From the NCBI GenBank assembly GCA_004791255.1, contig SRUQ01000011.1, positions 1-64,000 of the forward strand: a DNA stretch of 64,000 nt. The letters are read 5' to 3'. This DNA comes from a bacterium M00.F.Ca.ET.205.01.1.1. Its GTDB lineage: Bacteria; Pseudomonadota; Alphaproteobacteria; Rhizobiales; Rhizobiaceae. The position numbers and the translations under genes are program-made. The notes under the pieces are model-generated. The model was not told the origin of the DNA and did not search any database. It saw only the letters and a list, made by a program, of their open reading frames with translations. Below are positions 1 to 11,391 of the stretch, one piece after another; within the stretch, counting starts at the first letter, position 1, and the number at the start of each line of letters is the position of its first letter.

Positions 1-151
1 CGGCGCCCGACAGGGTGAACTCGTCTGTATGACAGATGCCGGTCGCCTTGATCTCGACCAGCACCTCGCCGTCGCGCGGCCCTTCGAGGTCGACCTCCAT
101 GATCTCCAGCGGCTTTCCGGCGGCGACAGCGACTGCGGCACGGGTTTTCAT
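1..151 (-). CDS. S-(hydroxymethyl)glutathione dehydrogenase / class III alcohol dehydrogenase, N-terminal part (partial)
   Basis: The first 50 codons are present on the minus strand; the gene runs off the left edge. The peptide begins MKTRAAVAVAAGKPLEIMEV and continues to an ICHTDEFTLSGA segment. In this zinc-dependent medium-chain dehydrogenase family the Cys of this CHTD motif is a catalytic zinc ligand. The family oxidises the glutathione-formaldehyde adduct, the main cytosolic formaldehyde detoxification step. A strong GGAGG lies about 9 bases upstream of the ATG, which fixes the start. It is divergent from the carboxylase gene at 404. Family assignment is firm; frmA or adhI would be the usual names, but the rest of the protein is not visible. 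Confidence 0.85.
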   Translation of the reverse strand, partial: MKTRAAVAVAAGKPLEIMEVDLEGPRDGEVLVEIKATGICHTDEFTLSGA

Positions 152-403
152 CGGACAATTCCTCCAAAGGCTATTTTTGCGTCCAAACTTTCAGGTTTTG
201 GCCGGTCCATCAACTGCCGGATGAGGCAAAATATTCGCTTTCTTGACGCAGACAGCACACCCTTCTCTTGTACGCCCAGCCGGTGCCCATGGAACGATGG
301 CGTGCGTGGAGGTCGGACCTCGGCCTCACTTCATGCTGGCACTTGAGCCGTAGCCACATAATCCATAGAACGGAGCCTTGCGTCGGAGGGGATTTTTGCC
401 CGC

Positions 404-2416
<2,013 letters not shown>

Positions 2417-2530
2417 GCCGGGCAAGACGGCGCAAGCCTGTGGTCAGCAGACGTTTGTGCTGGACTGGTATCGCCCGGTCCCGGACAATACATCTTCATC
2501 GACTCAAGTCCTTCGGCACAGCGAAAAATC

Positions 2531-5500
2531 ATGGCAGACGACAAACTTCCACGCGACCCCCTGAAGCGCGAAGCCGCGATTGCGGCCGCGCGACCGGAGG
2601 TGCCGGCGCGGCCTTTCGTGCATCTGCGCGTGCATTCGGCCTATTCGCTGCTGGAAGGCGCGCTGCAGCTCGGCAAGGTCGTCGGCCACGCGGTCAAGGA
2701 CGAGTGCCCGGCAATCGCGGTGACCGACACCAACAATCTGTTCGGCGCGCTGGAGTTCGCGCAGAAAGCGGTGAAGGACGGGATCCAGCCGATCATCGGC
2801 TGCCAGATCGCGCTCGCCTTTTCGGGCGAGAGCGGCGACACCCAGCGCGACCGCAGGCGGCAAGGGCCGGAGATGCGGCCGGTGGTGCTGATCGCCGCGA
2901 CCGAAGCCGGTTATTCCAGCCTGGTCAGGCTGGTCAGCCGCGTCTATCTCGAGACGCCGCCCGGCGAAGCGGTGCACCTGACGACCGATATGCTGGAAGC
3001 CCAGGCAGGCGGGCTGATCTGCCTCAGTGGCGGGCCGCGCGGCCCCATCGGCTCGGCCCTGAAGGAAGACCGCCGCGATCTTGCTGAGACACGGCTCTTG
3101 ACGCTGAAGGCGCTGTTCGGCGACCGGCTCTATGTCGAACTGGAACGGGTGTCCGGCTACGACCGGGTCATCGAACATCAGACGATCGACCTCGCCTATG
3201 CCAATGAACTGCCGCTGGTTGCGACCAACGAGGCGTTCTTCTCCTCGCGCGACGACTATGAGGCGCATGACGCGCTGATTGCGATTGCCGAGGGCTCGGT
3301 GGTCGCGGTCGACAATCGCCGGCGGCTGTCGCCGGACAATTTCCTGCGCAGCCAGGCCGACATGGCGCGATTGTTCGCCGACCTGCCGGAAGCGATCGAC
3401 AACACGGTCGAGATCGCCATGCGCTGCTCCTACTATCCAAAGAACCGCAGCCCGATTCTGCCGCGCTTCACCGGCGGCGATATCACCGACAAGGACGCGG
3501 CCGAGAAGGCGGAGGCCGAGGAACTGGCCCGCCAGGCGCGCGAAGGGCTCGATGCCCGGCTGGGGGCGCATGGCCCGACGCCCGGCTACACGGTCGAGCA
3601 ATATCGCGAGCGGCTCGAATTCGAGCTCGGCATCATCGAGAAGATGAAATTTCCCGGCTACTTCCTGATCGTTGCCGACTTCATCAAATGGGCCAAGTCA
3701 CAAGGCATCCCGGTCGGGCCTGGGCGCGGCTCGGGTGCCGGCTCGCTGGTCGCCTATTCCACCACCATCACCGACATCGATCCGCTGCGCTTCTCGCTTC
3801 TGTTCGAGCGCTTCCTCAATCCGGATCGCGTTTCGATGCCCGACTTCGACATCGACTTCTGCCAGGACCGGCGCGAGGAGGTGATCCGCTACGTTCAGCA
3901 GAAATACGGCCGCGACCAGGTCGGCCAGATCATCACCTTCGGTACGCTGCAGGCGCGCGCCGTGCTGCGCGACGTCGGCCGCGTGCTGCAGATGCCTTAC
4001 GGCCAGGTCGACAAGCTGTCCAAGATGGTGCCGCAGAACCCGGCCAACCCGGTCAAGCTGGCGGATGCCATCGCCAACGAGCCGCGCTTTGCCGAGGAAG
4101 CCGAGAAGGAGCCGATCGTCCAGACGCTGCTCGACATGGCGCAGAAGCTGGAAGGCCTCTACCGCCATGCCTCGACTCACGCCGCCGGCATCGTCATCGG
4201 CGACCGGCCGCTGTCGGAACTGGTGCCGATGTACCGCGATCCGCGCTCCGATATGCCGGTCACCCAGTACAACATGAAATATGTCGAGCAGGCCGGGCTG
4301 GTGAAATTCGACTTCCTCGGCCTGAAGACGCTGACGGTGCTGGAAACGGCGGTGAAGCTGATCCGCCGCCGCGGCGTCGACATCGACCTCGCCAACATCC
4401 CGCTCGACGATCCCGAAACCTACGCCATGCTGTCGCGCGGCGAGGTGGTCGGCGTGTTCCAGGTGGAAAGTGCCGGCATGCGCAAGGCGCTGATCGGCAT
4501 GCGGCCGGACTGCATCGAGGACATCATCGCGCTGGTCGCGCTCTACCGGCCGGGGCCGATGGAGAACATCCCGACCTACAACGCCCGAAAGCATGGCGAG
4601 GAGGAGATGGCCTCGATCCACCCCAAGATCGATCATCTGGTGAAGGAGACGCAAGGCGTCATCGTCTACCAGGAACAGGTGATGCAGATCGCCCAGGAAC
4701 TGTCTGGCTATTCGCTCGGCGAAGCCGACCTCCTGCGTCGCGCCATGGGCAAGAAGATCCGCGCCGAGATGGACAAGCAGCGCGAGCGCTTCGTCTCGGG
4801 CGCGGTCGAGCGCGGCGTCAACAAACCGCAAGCCGATTTCATTTTCGACCTGCTGGCAAAGTTCGCCGACTACGGGTTCAACAAGTCGCACGCCGCAGCC
4901 TACGCCGTGGTCTCGTACCAGACCGCCTATCTCAAGGCGCACTATCCGGTCGAGTTCCTGGCGGCGTCGATGACGCTCGACATGGGCAACACCGACAAGC
5001 TCGCCGATTTCCGCCAGGATGCGCTGCGCCTCGGCATCGAGGTGGTGGCGCCGTCGGTGATGTCGAGTTTCCGTCCCTTCGAAGTCGGCGAAAACCGCAT
5101 CTACTATTCGATGGCAGCGCTCAAGGGCGTCGGCGATGCGGCGGTGGAGCATATCGTCGCCATGCGCGGCGAAAAGCCGTTCAAGAGCCTCGCCGATTTC
5201 TGCGAGCGGGTCGACCCGAAGGTGGTCGGCAAGCGCGTCTTCGAAACCCTGATCACATCAGGCGCGCTCGATTGCTTCGGCCATGACCGCGCTGCGATGA
5301 TGGCCGGCGTGGAGCGGATGATGGGCCTGGCCTCGCTTGCCCAACAGAATGCCGTTTCGGGACAGGCCGATATTTTCGGCGCCTCGCTCGGCGCCCAGTC
5401 GCAGGCGCTCAACCTGCCGGCGACGGACCCGTGGCTCGCCGCTGACCGCCTGCATCGCGAATTCCAGGTCGTCGGCTTCTATCTCTCGGCCCACCCGCTT

Positions 5501-6058
5501 GATGAATACAAGGTGGCGCTGCAGAAGATGCGGGTGCAGAACTGGGCGGAGTTTTCCGCCGCGGTCAAACGCGGCGCCACCGCGGGACGTTTGGCCGGCA
5601 CGGTGACGACCAAGCAGGAGCGCAAGACACGCACCGGCAACAAGATGGGTGTCGTGGCCTTTTCCGACACGACCGGACAGTATGAGGCCGTGCTCTTCTC
5701 CGAAGGCCTGGCGCAATTCCGCGACCTTTTGGAGCCCGGCCGCTCGGTGGTGATCATGGTTGCGGCCGAGGACAGGCCGGAGGGCATCAACCTGCGCATC
5801 AACGCCGTGCAGTCGCTGGAAGACGAGGCCAGCCGCATCCAGAAAGCGCTGCGCGTGTTCCTGCGCGACGCCTCGCCGATCAACACGCTTGCCGGCCAGC
5901 TCGCGGTGAAGGGCGAGGGGCAGGTGAGCTTCGTGCTGATCAAGGATGACGGCCAGGGCGAGGTCGAGATCGAGTTGCCCAACCGCTACCGCATCTCGCC
6001 GCAGGTGGCGTCCGCCATGCGCGCGGTGCCCGGCGTGGTCGAAGTGGAACTGGTCTAA
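2531..6058 (+). CDS. dnaE: DNA polymerase III alpha subunit, replicative
   Basis: A 1175-residue C-family polymerase, the catalytic subunit of the chromosomal replicase. An N-terminal PHP domain (about residues 20-200, opening with FVHLRVHSAYSLLEG) precedes the polymerase core. The catalytic acidic motif PDFDIDF lies at residues 437-443 and the fingers segment has FADYGFNKSHAAAYAVVSYQ. The C-terminal third carries the helix-hairpin-helix and OB-fold region (GTVTTKQERKTRTGNKMGVV). Length matches DnaE1 of rhizobia rather than the shorter error-prone DnaE2/ImuC. It follows pccA after a 114-base gap and stands alone as a replication gene here. Confidence 0.95.
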   Translation: MADDKLPRDPLKREAAIAAARPEVPARPFVHLRVHSAYSLLEGALQLGKVVGHAVKDECPAIAVTDTNNLFGALEFAQKAVKDGIQPIIGCQIALAFSGESGDTQRDRRRQGPEMRPVVLIAATEAGYSSLVRLVSRVYLETPPGEAVHLTTDMLEAQAGGLICLSGGPRGPIGSALKEDRRDLAETRLLTLKALFGDRLYVELERVSGYDRVIEHQTIDLAYANELPLVATNEAFFSSRDDYEAHDALIAIAEGSVVAVDNRRRLSPDNFLRSQADMARLFADLPEAIDNTVEIAMRCSYYPKNRSPILPRFTGGDITDKDAAEKAEAEELARQAREGLDARLGAHGPTPGYTVEQYRERLEFELGIIEKMKFPGYFLIVADFIKWAKSQGIPVGPGRGSGAGSLVAYSTTITDIDPLRFSLLFERFLNPDRVSMPDFDIDFCQDRREEVIRYVQQKYGRDQVGQIITFGTLQARAVLRDVGRVLQMPYGQVDKLSKMVPQNPANPVKLADAIANEPRFAEEAEKEPIVQTLLDMAQKLEGLYRHASTHAAGIVIGDRPLSELVPMYRDPRSDMPVTQYNMKYVEQAGLVKFDFLGLKTLTVLETAVKLIRRRGVDIDLANIPLDDPETYAMLSRGEVVGVFQVESAGMRKALIGMRPDCIEDIIALVALYRPGPMENIPTYNARKHGEEEMASIHPKIDHLVKETQGVIVYQEQVMQIAQELSGYSLGEADLLRRAMGKKIRAEMDKQRERFVSGAVERGVNKPQADFIFDLLAKFADYGFNKSHAAAYAVVSYQTAYLKAHYPVEFLAASMTLDMGNTDKLADFRQDALRLGIEVVAPSVMSSFRPFEVGENRIYYSMAALKGVGDAAVEHIVAMRGEKPFKSLADFCERVDPKVVGKRVFETLITSGALDCFGHDRAAMMAGVERMMGLASLAQQNAVSGQADIFGASLGAQSQALNLPATDPWLAADRLHREFQVVGFYLSAHPLDEYKVALQKMRVQNWAEFSAAVKRGATAGRLAGTVTTKQERKTRTGNKMGVVAFSDTTGQYEAVLFSEGLAQFRDLLEPGRSVVIMVAAEDRPEGINLRINAVQSLEDEASRIQKALRVFLRDASPINTLAGQLAVKGEGQVSFVLIKDDGQGEVEIELPNRYRISPQVASAMRAVPGVVEVELV

Positions 6059-6080
6059 GCGCGCAGTGGGACGGTGGAGC

Positions 6081-6467
6081 TTAGCTCTTCGCCCATTTCT
6101 CGGCGATCCTGACGTCGAAGTAATCACGCCACGCTACGATGTGATCGCCCTCGACCTCGAAGATGCCCATCACCATCGCTGCACCGATCTCGCTGCCGTC
6201 TGCGCGCTCAAACCGATCCAGTCGTTCGGTAAGCACGCGGCTCCCGTCAGCTGCGATTGCAAGCATGTCGAAATAGGCATCCTTGATCCCCACCGACTTT
6301 TCGACCGCTTCGAGTGCAGCGATCGCTTCTTCAATGCCGGTCGTGACCGAGATACCTTCATTCACCCAGACCGTTTCCGGCGTGAACCACTGCCGGACGG
6401 CACTCTTGCCGTGATCTTTGGAAAACGCTGCGCAGAAGGCAGTTACTGTCTCGATTGGGGTGGGCAT
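6081..6467 (-). CDS. SnoaL / limonene-1,2-epoxide hydrolase-like protein
   Basis: A 128-residue single-domain protein of the cystatin-like NTF2 superfamily. The pattern FTPETVWVNEG near the N-terminus and IFEVEGDHIVAWRDYFDV near the C-terminus matches the limonene-epoxide-hydrolase type, where Asp and Arg residues in the last motif help open an epoxide. The true substrate is unknown; most such proteins are not tested. The ATG at 6467 has AAAGGA just upstream. It is convergent with dnaE (22-base gap) and begins a run of minus-strand accessory genes that continues to 10.1 kb. Confidence 0.7.
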   Translation of the reverse strand: MPTPIETVTAFCAAFSKDHGKSAVRQWFTPETVWVNEGISVTTGIEEAIAALEAVEKSVGIKDAYFDMLAIAADGSRVLTERLDRFERADGSEIGAAMVMGIFEVEGDHIVAWRDYFDVRIAEKWAKS

Positions 6468-6550
6468 TGCGGGTCCTTTCTACTTTCGAGGGAACGGGAT
6501 GTGAGAGCCGGGGCAGCGGAGCAGATGTTTGGAAGCTTGTTGATCAGCAT

Positions 6551-6624
6551 TCAGCCCGCGAGGAGCGCCTGATGCCACGGCGGCAACAACGATCTGTCGC
6601 GCCGCCAGCCGTCCGCCAGCTGAG
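6551..6624 (-). pseudogene. Truncated copy of the 3' end of the glutathione S-transferase gene
   Basis: About 74 bases here match the end of the intact GST gene at 8533-8650. The first block (6551-6574) matches 23 of 24 positions. A second block starting CCACGGCGGCAACAACG matches the part of the GST gene about 50 bases further on, so the copy has an internal deletion of roughly that size. No start or open frame remains. It is read as a decayed duplicate. The intact GST and this fragment flank the TfoX-like and esterase genes. Boundaries are by eye. Confidence 0.6.
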
Positions 6625-6656
6625 ATGAGAGCCACTCTGTGTGCTGCATGAAACCC

Positions 6657-7013
6657 TCAGGAGCGTGCCGCCATGGTGAGTGCAGCCTGATATGCCGTCT
6701 CCGCCCACTGACGAAGCTTATCCTCGTCTTCGGTCACGTCTGGTGGGACTTCGGCATACGACTTCAGTGCCTGCGACTTGCCGCCGTGATCGGTGTAGCG
6801 CAGCTTTTCCGAATGCGCCGCGTCGTACTCCTGCACCGATTGTTCGTCGGTCTTGAAGTAGAGGGCGCCTTTCCAAATCATTCCGAAAACTAAATCATTG
6901 CGGCGCAGCGCAATCGCTCCGAAGAGAGGCTTACGAGTCACTTCGGCCCATCCCGCGAGGGCTGCGATGTAGTGATCCGCCATTTCCGAGGCTTTGGACT
7001 TCGTCGCCATCAT
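6657..7013 (-). CDS. TfoX/Sxy N-terminal domain protein
   Basis: A 118-residue protein matching the TfoX N-terminal domain: MADHYIAALAGWAEVTRKPLFGAIALRRND followed in the body by FGMIWKGALYFKTDEQS. In gamma-proteobacteria TfoX/Sxy activates competence genes, but stand-alone N-terminal-domain proteins are common in rhizobia and have no assigned role. The ATG at 7013 is followed directly by a second ATG and preceded by CGGAGA. It lies 25 bases downstream of the esterase gene on the same strand, so the two may be co-transcribed. Confidence 0.75.
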   Translation of the reverse strand: MMATKSKASEMADHYIAALAGWAEVTRKPLFGAIALRRNDLVFGMIWKGALYFKTDEQSVQEYDAAHSEKLRYTDHGGKSQALKSYAEVPPDVTEDEDKLRQWAETAYQAALTMAARS

Positions 7014-7038
7014 TGTCTCCGTTCGGGGTTATGGCAGG

Positions 7039-8469
7039 TTAGGTTCGTTCTATGCCTGAGAAGGTGCGCAGGACCTCGGCTGCATGGGCCGTAGGGTCGT
7101 ATGGCGGGTTGCCGATGCCGTGTGAGATGGCTTCCGTGGTTACGGATGGCCAAAGCCGGTCGTGATTACCAGCAGCGAAGTCAAGGAGAGTGTCGCGGAC
7201 GAGTGTGTCTCGCTCGGCTTGCTCGTCGCTGCTTCCGGGCCGTGGCTGGCCTACAATGCCGTACATCTCCGTACCGTGTACGGCTGGCGCACCCTCGACA
7301 GGGCCAACGGTGAGCAGGTGGGCATTGCCGCCCGCCGCGGCGTGCGCAAGCGCTGCACGGACCGCAGGCAGGGTGAAGAAGTAATCGGTGAAGAGCGCCC
7401 CGCGGACCTCGACTGGGGTCCGTCCGTTGACGTCGTAGGCTGCGACGATGGTACGGGCACGGCTTCGGGGAATGCGCGACTTCACGACGAGTTCGTCAAC
7501 CAGCTTGTCGATGCTGCCCGGGTCGAACTTCTCGGTCGCGTTGATGACCCACCAGTCTGCCTCGTTCGTCGCCGTGCTGAAGAGAATGTCAACGTCGCGG
7601 TGGCGACCGGATGCAAGGACACGCAGCGGCGTGTCGGCGAGGACGCCGCCGGTTTGAGAGTGATCGTCGACAATGCCGATTGTCGTATTGTCGATGCCGT
7701 GTCGATCGCCGATGTCACGCGGACTGACTTTGATGAGTATATCCGCGAGGAGCTTCGCATCTAAAGTGAGCAGACGTTCTGGATCGCCCGCGATGCCGAG
7801 TTCGGTGAGGAACTTGATCGCGAGTTCTTCTGCCCACCACGCCGGAACGATCCGGGATGCGCCGCCAGAGAACGCAGCGAGACGTCGGTAGAGACCGTCG
7901 GCGGCCGGTGCGGCGAGAAGACCAATCGTGGAATATGCTCCAGCGCTGTGTCCGGTTACGGTGACGTTTTGAGGGTCGCCTCCAAAACGGGAGATGTTCT
8001 CCCGCACCCACTGCAGCGCGGCGATGATGTCCTTGAGGCCGAGATTGGTGGCGTCCGCGAATACGCCCCCGTACTGCGAAAGCGAAAGCCAGCCGAACGG
8101 GCCGAGCCGGTAGTTGAGGGATACCCCGATGGCGCGGCCGGTCGCAGCGAGGCCTGAAGCGTTCGAGGTGGTCTGGGTGTTCGCGCCGAGTTCGAACCCG
8201 CCGCCGAAGATATAGACGATCACAGGAAGCGATTCTTCGCCGGCGTCTTTGGGCGCCCAGACGTTCAGATTTAGGCAGTCTTCACTAAACCCGTTATCGG
8301 CTTCGAGCCAGCTGGTGTCGCCGGCTTGCAGCGGCGCAGATCCCTTCTGATCGTAGGGCCGGTCAGGAATGAACGGCAGTAAGACCGGTTGACGAAAGCG
8401 TCCGGCGGCGGCGTAAGGGATGCCCAGCCAGGAGCGAACCGAGGGGGCGGCTGTGTCGGTATCAGTCAT
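7039..8469 (-). CDS. Type-B carboxylesterase / para-nitrobenzyl esterase-like hydrolase
   Basis: A 476-residue alpha/beta hydrolase of the carboxylesterase type-B family. It has SEDCLNLNVW (residues 62-71), the oxyanion-hole GGGF (89-92) and a nucleophile elbow GHSAG with Ser at 175. The family consensus is GESAG; His replaces Glu. A His in the C-terminal AVHGTEMYG stretch is the likely third catalytic residue. No signal peptide is seen, so it is probably cytoplasmic; substrate unknown. I chose the ATG at 8469 because GGAGG lies about 9 bases upstream; an in-frame ATG at 8502 lacks such a site. It sits between the two GST-related sequences. Confidence 0.8.
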   Translation of the reverse strand: MTDTDTAAPSVRSWLGIPYAAAGRFRQPVLLPFIPDRPYDQKGSAPLQAGDTSWLEADNGFSEDCLNLNVWAPKDAGEESLPVIVYIFGGGFELGANTQTTSNASGLAATGRAIGVSLNYRLGPFGWLSLSQYGGVFADATNLGLKDIIAALQWVRENISRFGGDPQNVTVTGHSAGAYSTIGLLAAPAADGLYRRLAAFSGGASRIVPAWWAEELAIKFLTELGIAGDPERLLTLDAKLLADILIKVSPRDIGDRHGIDNTTIGIVDDHSQTGGVLADTPLRVLASGRHRDVDILFSTATNEADWWVINATEKFDPGSIDKLVDELVVKSRIPRSRARTIVAAYDVNGRTPVEVRGALFTDYFFTLPAVRAALAHAAAGGNAHLLTVGPVEGAPAVHGTEMYGIVGQPRPGSSDEQAERDTLVRDTLLDFAAGNHDRLWPSVTTEAISHGIGNPPYDPTAHAAEVLRTFSGIERT

Positions 8470-8532
8470 TTGCTCGGTCCTCCCGTTTACGGCACAGCTC
8501 AAGAGCTTCGAATCCGGCAGTTAACAAAAGAA

Positions 8533-9207
8533 TCAGCCAGCGAGGAGCGCCTGATGCTGACGGAGGTGCTGCCGGAACCGCTCAGCATAGTTTTCTGCCA
8601 CGGCCGCAACAACGCTCTGTCGCGCCGCCAGCGACGCCCGCCACGCTGAGACGCGGGGAAGGTTTTCGAAGATCGGCTGGGAGACGGCCGGATCGAGCAA
8701 GTCGAAATAACGAAAAAGAGGCGCGAACACTGCATCGACCATGCCGAAGGCGGCACCGCTGAAATAGGGTCCTGCCGCGAGCACCGCCTCCAGTCGCTGA
8801 AGCCTGTCGCGGAACGCTGCCTGCTTCGCATGCGCAGTCGGGTGGTCCTTGGCGTTGAGGAACTGCCAGGCATCGGCAAGCGTTGCCGTGGCAAATTCAA
8901 TCCAGGCCCGCTGTTGCGCGCGCGACAGTGCGTCGACGGGATAGAGACTGACGCCGTCCTGCGTTTCGTCGAGATATTCGCAAATCACCATGCTTTCGAA
9001 AAGGATCGCGTCCGGCCCATCCGCCTGGCTTACCTTCAGCAGCGGCACCTTGCCGGTCGGCGAAATCGCCAGGAACCAGTCGGGCTTGGCCGCGAGATCG
9101 ATGTCGACCCTGTCGAAGGGAACATCCTTTTCCAGAAGGACGATGGCCGCCCGCTGAACGAACGGGCACAGCGGATGACTGATGAGCGTGAGCTTGGCGT
9201 TCGGCAT
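8533..9207 (-). CDS. Glutathione S-transferase
   Basis: A 224-residue cytosolic glutathione transferase. The N-terminal thioredoxin fold shows ISHPLCPFVQRA with Cys at about residue 14, and the cis-proline/glutathione-binding segment SPTGKVPLLKV; FESMVICEYLDE follows as expected for the gamma-Glu contact. The all-helical C-terminal domain fills the rest. A Cys in the active-site position suggests an omega/beta-like or thiol-transferase type rather than a Ser/Tyr class, but this is inference. The start at 9207 removes a 31-residue unrelated extension. A degraded copy of its 3' end lies at 6551. Confidence 0.85.
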   Translation of the reverse strand: MPNAKLTLISHPLCPFVQRAAIVLLEKDVPFDRVDIDLAAKPDWFLAISPTGKVPLLKVSQADGPDAILFESMVICEYLDETQDGVSLYPVDALSRAQQRAWIEFATATLADAWQFLNAKDHPTAHAKQAAFRDRLQRLEAVLAAGPYFSGAAFGMVDAVFAPLFRYFDLLDPAVSQPIFENLPRVSAWRASLAARQSVVAAVAENYAERFRQHLRQHQALLAG

Positions 9208-9332
9208 GATGGTTTCTCGATAGGCTGGGGATCGAAGGATGGCATAAGCGTCGCCAACGATCTGGGCGGGCGCAAGAAAGGCCGGTGGGTCACTGTGCAC
9301 GAGGGAGCGGTCTGCACCCGACGTGTCTGCAT

Positions 9333-10084
9333 TCAGCCGTTGAGCGTGCGGCCGCCATCAACGATGATTTCGGAGCCGACCGTCCATCGGGATTCGTCGG
9401 AAGCCAGGTAAAGCACCGCCTTGGCCACTTCCTCCGGCGTGCCGAAGCGGCCGAACGGAATGGACGCGGCGATTTCTTTGTCGACCTGCGCCCGGTACGC
9501 ATCGGGAATTCCGAGCTTGTCATACAGCGGCGTTTCGACCGGGCCGGGACTGACGGCGTTGAACCGAATGCCGCGTCCGAGCAGTTCGCTCGACAGTGTC
9601 TTCGACATGTTCAGAAACGCAGCCTTGGTCGCGGCATAAACCGACGAACGCGCCGAGCCTACATGCGCATTGACCGACGTATTGAGTACCACCGATGCCG
9701 GGTTGGCGAAGACAGGCAGCAGAGCCTGGATCAGGAAGTATGGCCCCTTGACGTTGATGTCGACGAGCGATCGAACATCTCTTCCGTCCACTCTTCGACC
9801 GGCATCCAGACGGATACGCCAGCGTTGAGAAAGGCGATATCGAGCTGACCGTATTGAGCCTCGACGGCTTGCGCCAACTCCTTCTGCGCTGCCACGCTAG
9901 CTGAATCGGCGCGCACCGCCAGAACCTCGGATCCAAGCTCCGCCTTGGCCTTTGCGATGGAATCCGGATTGACGCCGGTGACGATGACGCGTGCACCGTC
10001 GGCGAGGAACTGCTTGGCCGTTTCAAGGCCAATGCCGCTGGTGCCACCGGTGATGAGGGTACGTTTGCCTTGCAAGCGGGACAT
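9333..10084 (-). pseudogene. Short-chain dehydrogenase/reductase, frameshifted
   Basis: Two overlapping minus-strand frames together make one full SDR. The first (from ATG 10084) has the Rossmann motif TGGTSGIG and runs to EEWTEEMFDRS. The second picks up as SLVDINVKGPYFLIQ and includes the catalytic Tyr-x3-Lys (VYAATK) and the usual end VGSEIIVDGG. The join falls at 9766-9772, where one base appears to be missing from a GATCGxCTC context; restoring it gives MFDR-LVDINVK. Without repair the protein ends at 117 residues. It is divergent from the LysR gene at 10228, which probably controls it. It may be a real mutation or a sequencing error. Confidence 0.8.
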
Positions 10085-10192
10085 AATGGATTTCCTGTGG
10101 GCTGTTCATGGTCGACCAAAGGTGGACGACCTCCTTGCCCAGAGATATGCGCTCATGCCTGAGATAGGATAAGATCGTATTCCTGTATATGT

Positions 10193-10213
10193 TTCATGCG
10201 ATGATTGCATGAA
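10193..10213. promoter_or_regulatory. Perfect inverted repeat, candidate LysR operator
   Basis: TTCATGC, a 7-base spacer, then GCATGAA. The arms are perfect inverses and the site lies between the divergent SDR and LysR genes, ending only 2 bases before the GAGGA ribosome site of the LysR gene. The length and dyad symmetry fit a LysR binding site placed for autorepression. The function is inferred. Confidence 0.55.
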
Positions 10214-10227
10214 TTGAGGATTTCACT

Positions 10228-11130
10228 GTGGACCGTTTTCTGGTGATGACATGCTTCGCTCGTGCCGTGGAGACGGGCAGCTTTTCCGCAGCGGGTCGCG
10301 ACTTGGGCTTGGGGCAGCCGAACGTCAGCCGCTATGTGGCGGCACTGGAAGATCATCTGAAAACCCGGCTGCTGCACCGATCAACGCGCAAGCTTGCCCT
10401 GACGCCGGAGGGGGAACGCTACTATGCGGAAGTCCGGCGAATTCTTGACGCCGTGGATGAATCGGAGTCGTCGTTCCGGGAGAAGGTTGATCCATCCGGA
10501 TTGCTGCGCGTCGCCTGTCCGACGGCGCTGGCCCATGTATTCGTGTTGCCGCATGTGCCCACCTTTCTGGAACGTTATCCAGGACTGGAGCTGGATCTGC
10601 AGATCAATGACCGATTTGTGAATTTGGTCGATGAAGGCGCTGAGCTCGCGATACGGATAGGGCATCTGGACGACAGCGCACTACGCGCGCGGCGCATAGG
10701 TTTGTACGAGCGCGTGTGCGTTGCCAGCAAGGGCTATCTGGCCAAACGCGGCGTACCCCGTACTCCCGATGATCTGCGCGAGCACGATTGCGTAATCTAC
10801 ACCTTGCTGGCGTCGGGTGCCACTTGGCGCTTCCGGACTACCGAGGTTCCGGTGACTGGCAGGCTTCGGGTCAACTCACCTGAGGCCGCACGCGAATCTG
10901 TCAATGCGGGGCTGGGGATCGGACATGGGCCAGAATGGCTGTTCGAAGAGGGGCTAAAGAACGGCAACTTGCAACTGCTGCTGACGGGATACGCTGCCCC
11001 GCCTGTTCCCGTTCAGTTCATCTACCTTACGAACAGACTTCTTCCGGAGAGGGCCATAGTATTCATGGATTTCATCGCTGAAATTTTTTCAAAGGTTCCT
11101 GCACTCAACGCTCGCCATGAGTCGTCTTGA
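10228..11130 (+). CDS. LysR-family transcriptional regulator
   Basis: A 300-residue LysR-type regulator. The N-terminal winged helix-turn-helix covers about residues 1-60 (FARAVETGSFSAAGRDLGLG then VSRYVAALE), followed by the substrate-binding domain with the LDLQINDRFVNLVDEGAELAIRIG stretch characteristic of the DhcR/PtxR-like group that controls neighbouring oxidoreductases. The start is a GTG at 10228 with GAGGA 7 bases upstream; no ATG fits. It is transcribed away from the frameshifted SDR and is the obvious candidate regulator of that gene. The inducer is unknown. Confidence 0.9.
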   Translation: MDRFLVMTCFARAVETGSFSAAGRDLGLGQPNVSRYVAALEDHLKTRLLHRSTRKLALTPEGERYYAEVRRILDAVDESESSFREKVDPSGLLRVACPTALAHVFVLPHVPTFLERYPGLELDLQINDRFVNLVDEGAELAIRIGHLDDSALRARRIGLYERVCVASKGYLAKRGVPRTPDDLREHDCVIYTLLASGATWRFRTTEVPVTGRLRVNSPEAARESVNAGLGIGHGPEWLFEEGLKNGNLQLLLTGYAAPPVPVQFIYLTNRLLPERAIVFMDFIAEIFSKVPALNARHESS

Positions 11131-11391
11131 TTCCAAAACTGAATACGAAGAACGCCGTCTTATCACTTGCCGCTGAATTGGTCTGGGACGTAGCGGTCAC
11201 TTCGACAGCACGGTGGGGTAGCGTGATTTCGGACCCAGGCGCCCTCCAGATGTTAATTGCCGTTGCGAAGGATTCGCTCTAAGAACGGATCCGTGGGCAC
11301 CGTCTCATCGAACCGATAATCAGGAACCGCAATGGCTGACATGGCACCGTCCATGCGGCATCTCGCGGTTTCCAACAGCTTCGAGGTTACG

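Noticed and set aside
3698..5152. A 484-codon open frame opposite dnaE
   Set aside because: It lies fully antisense to a clear dnaE, has His/Arg/Asp-rich content typical of reversed high-GC coding sequence, and no family match.
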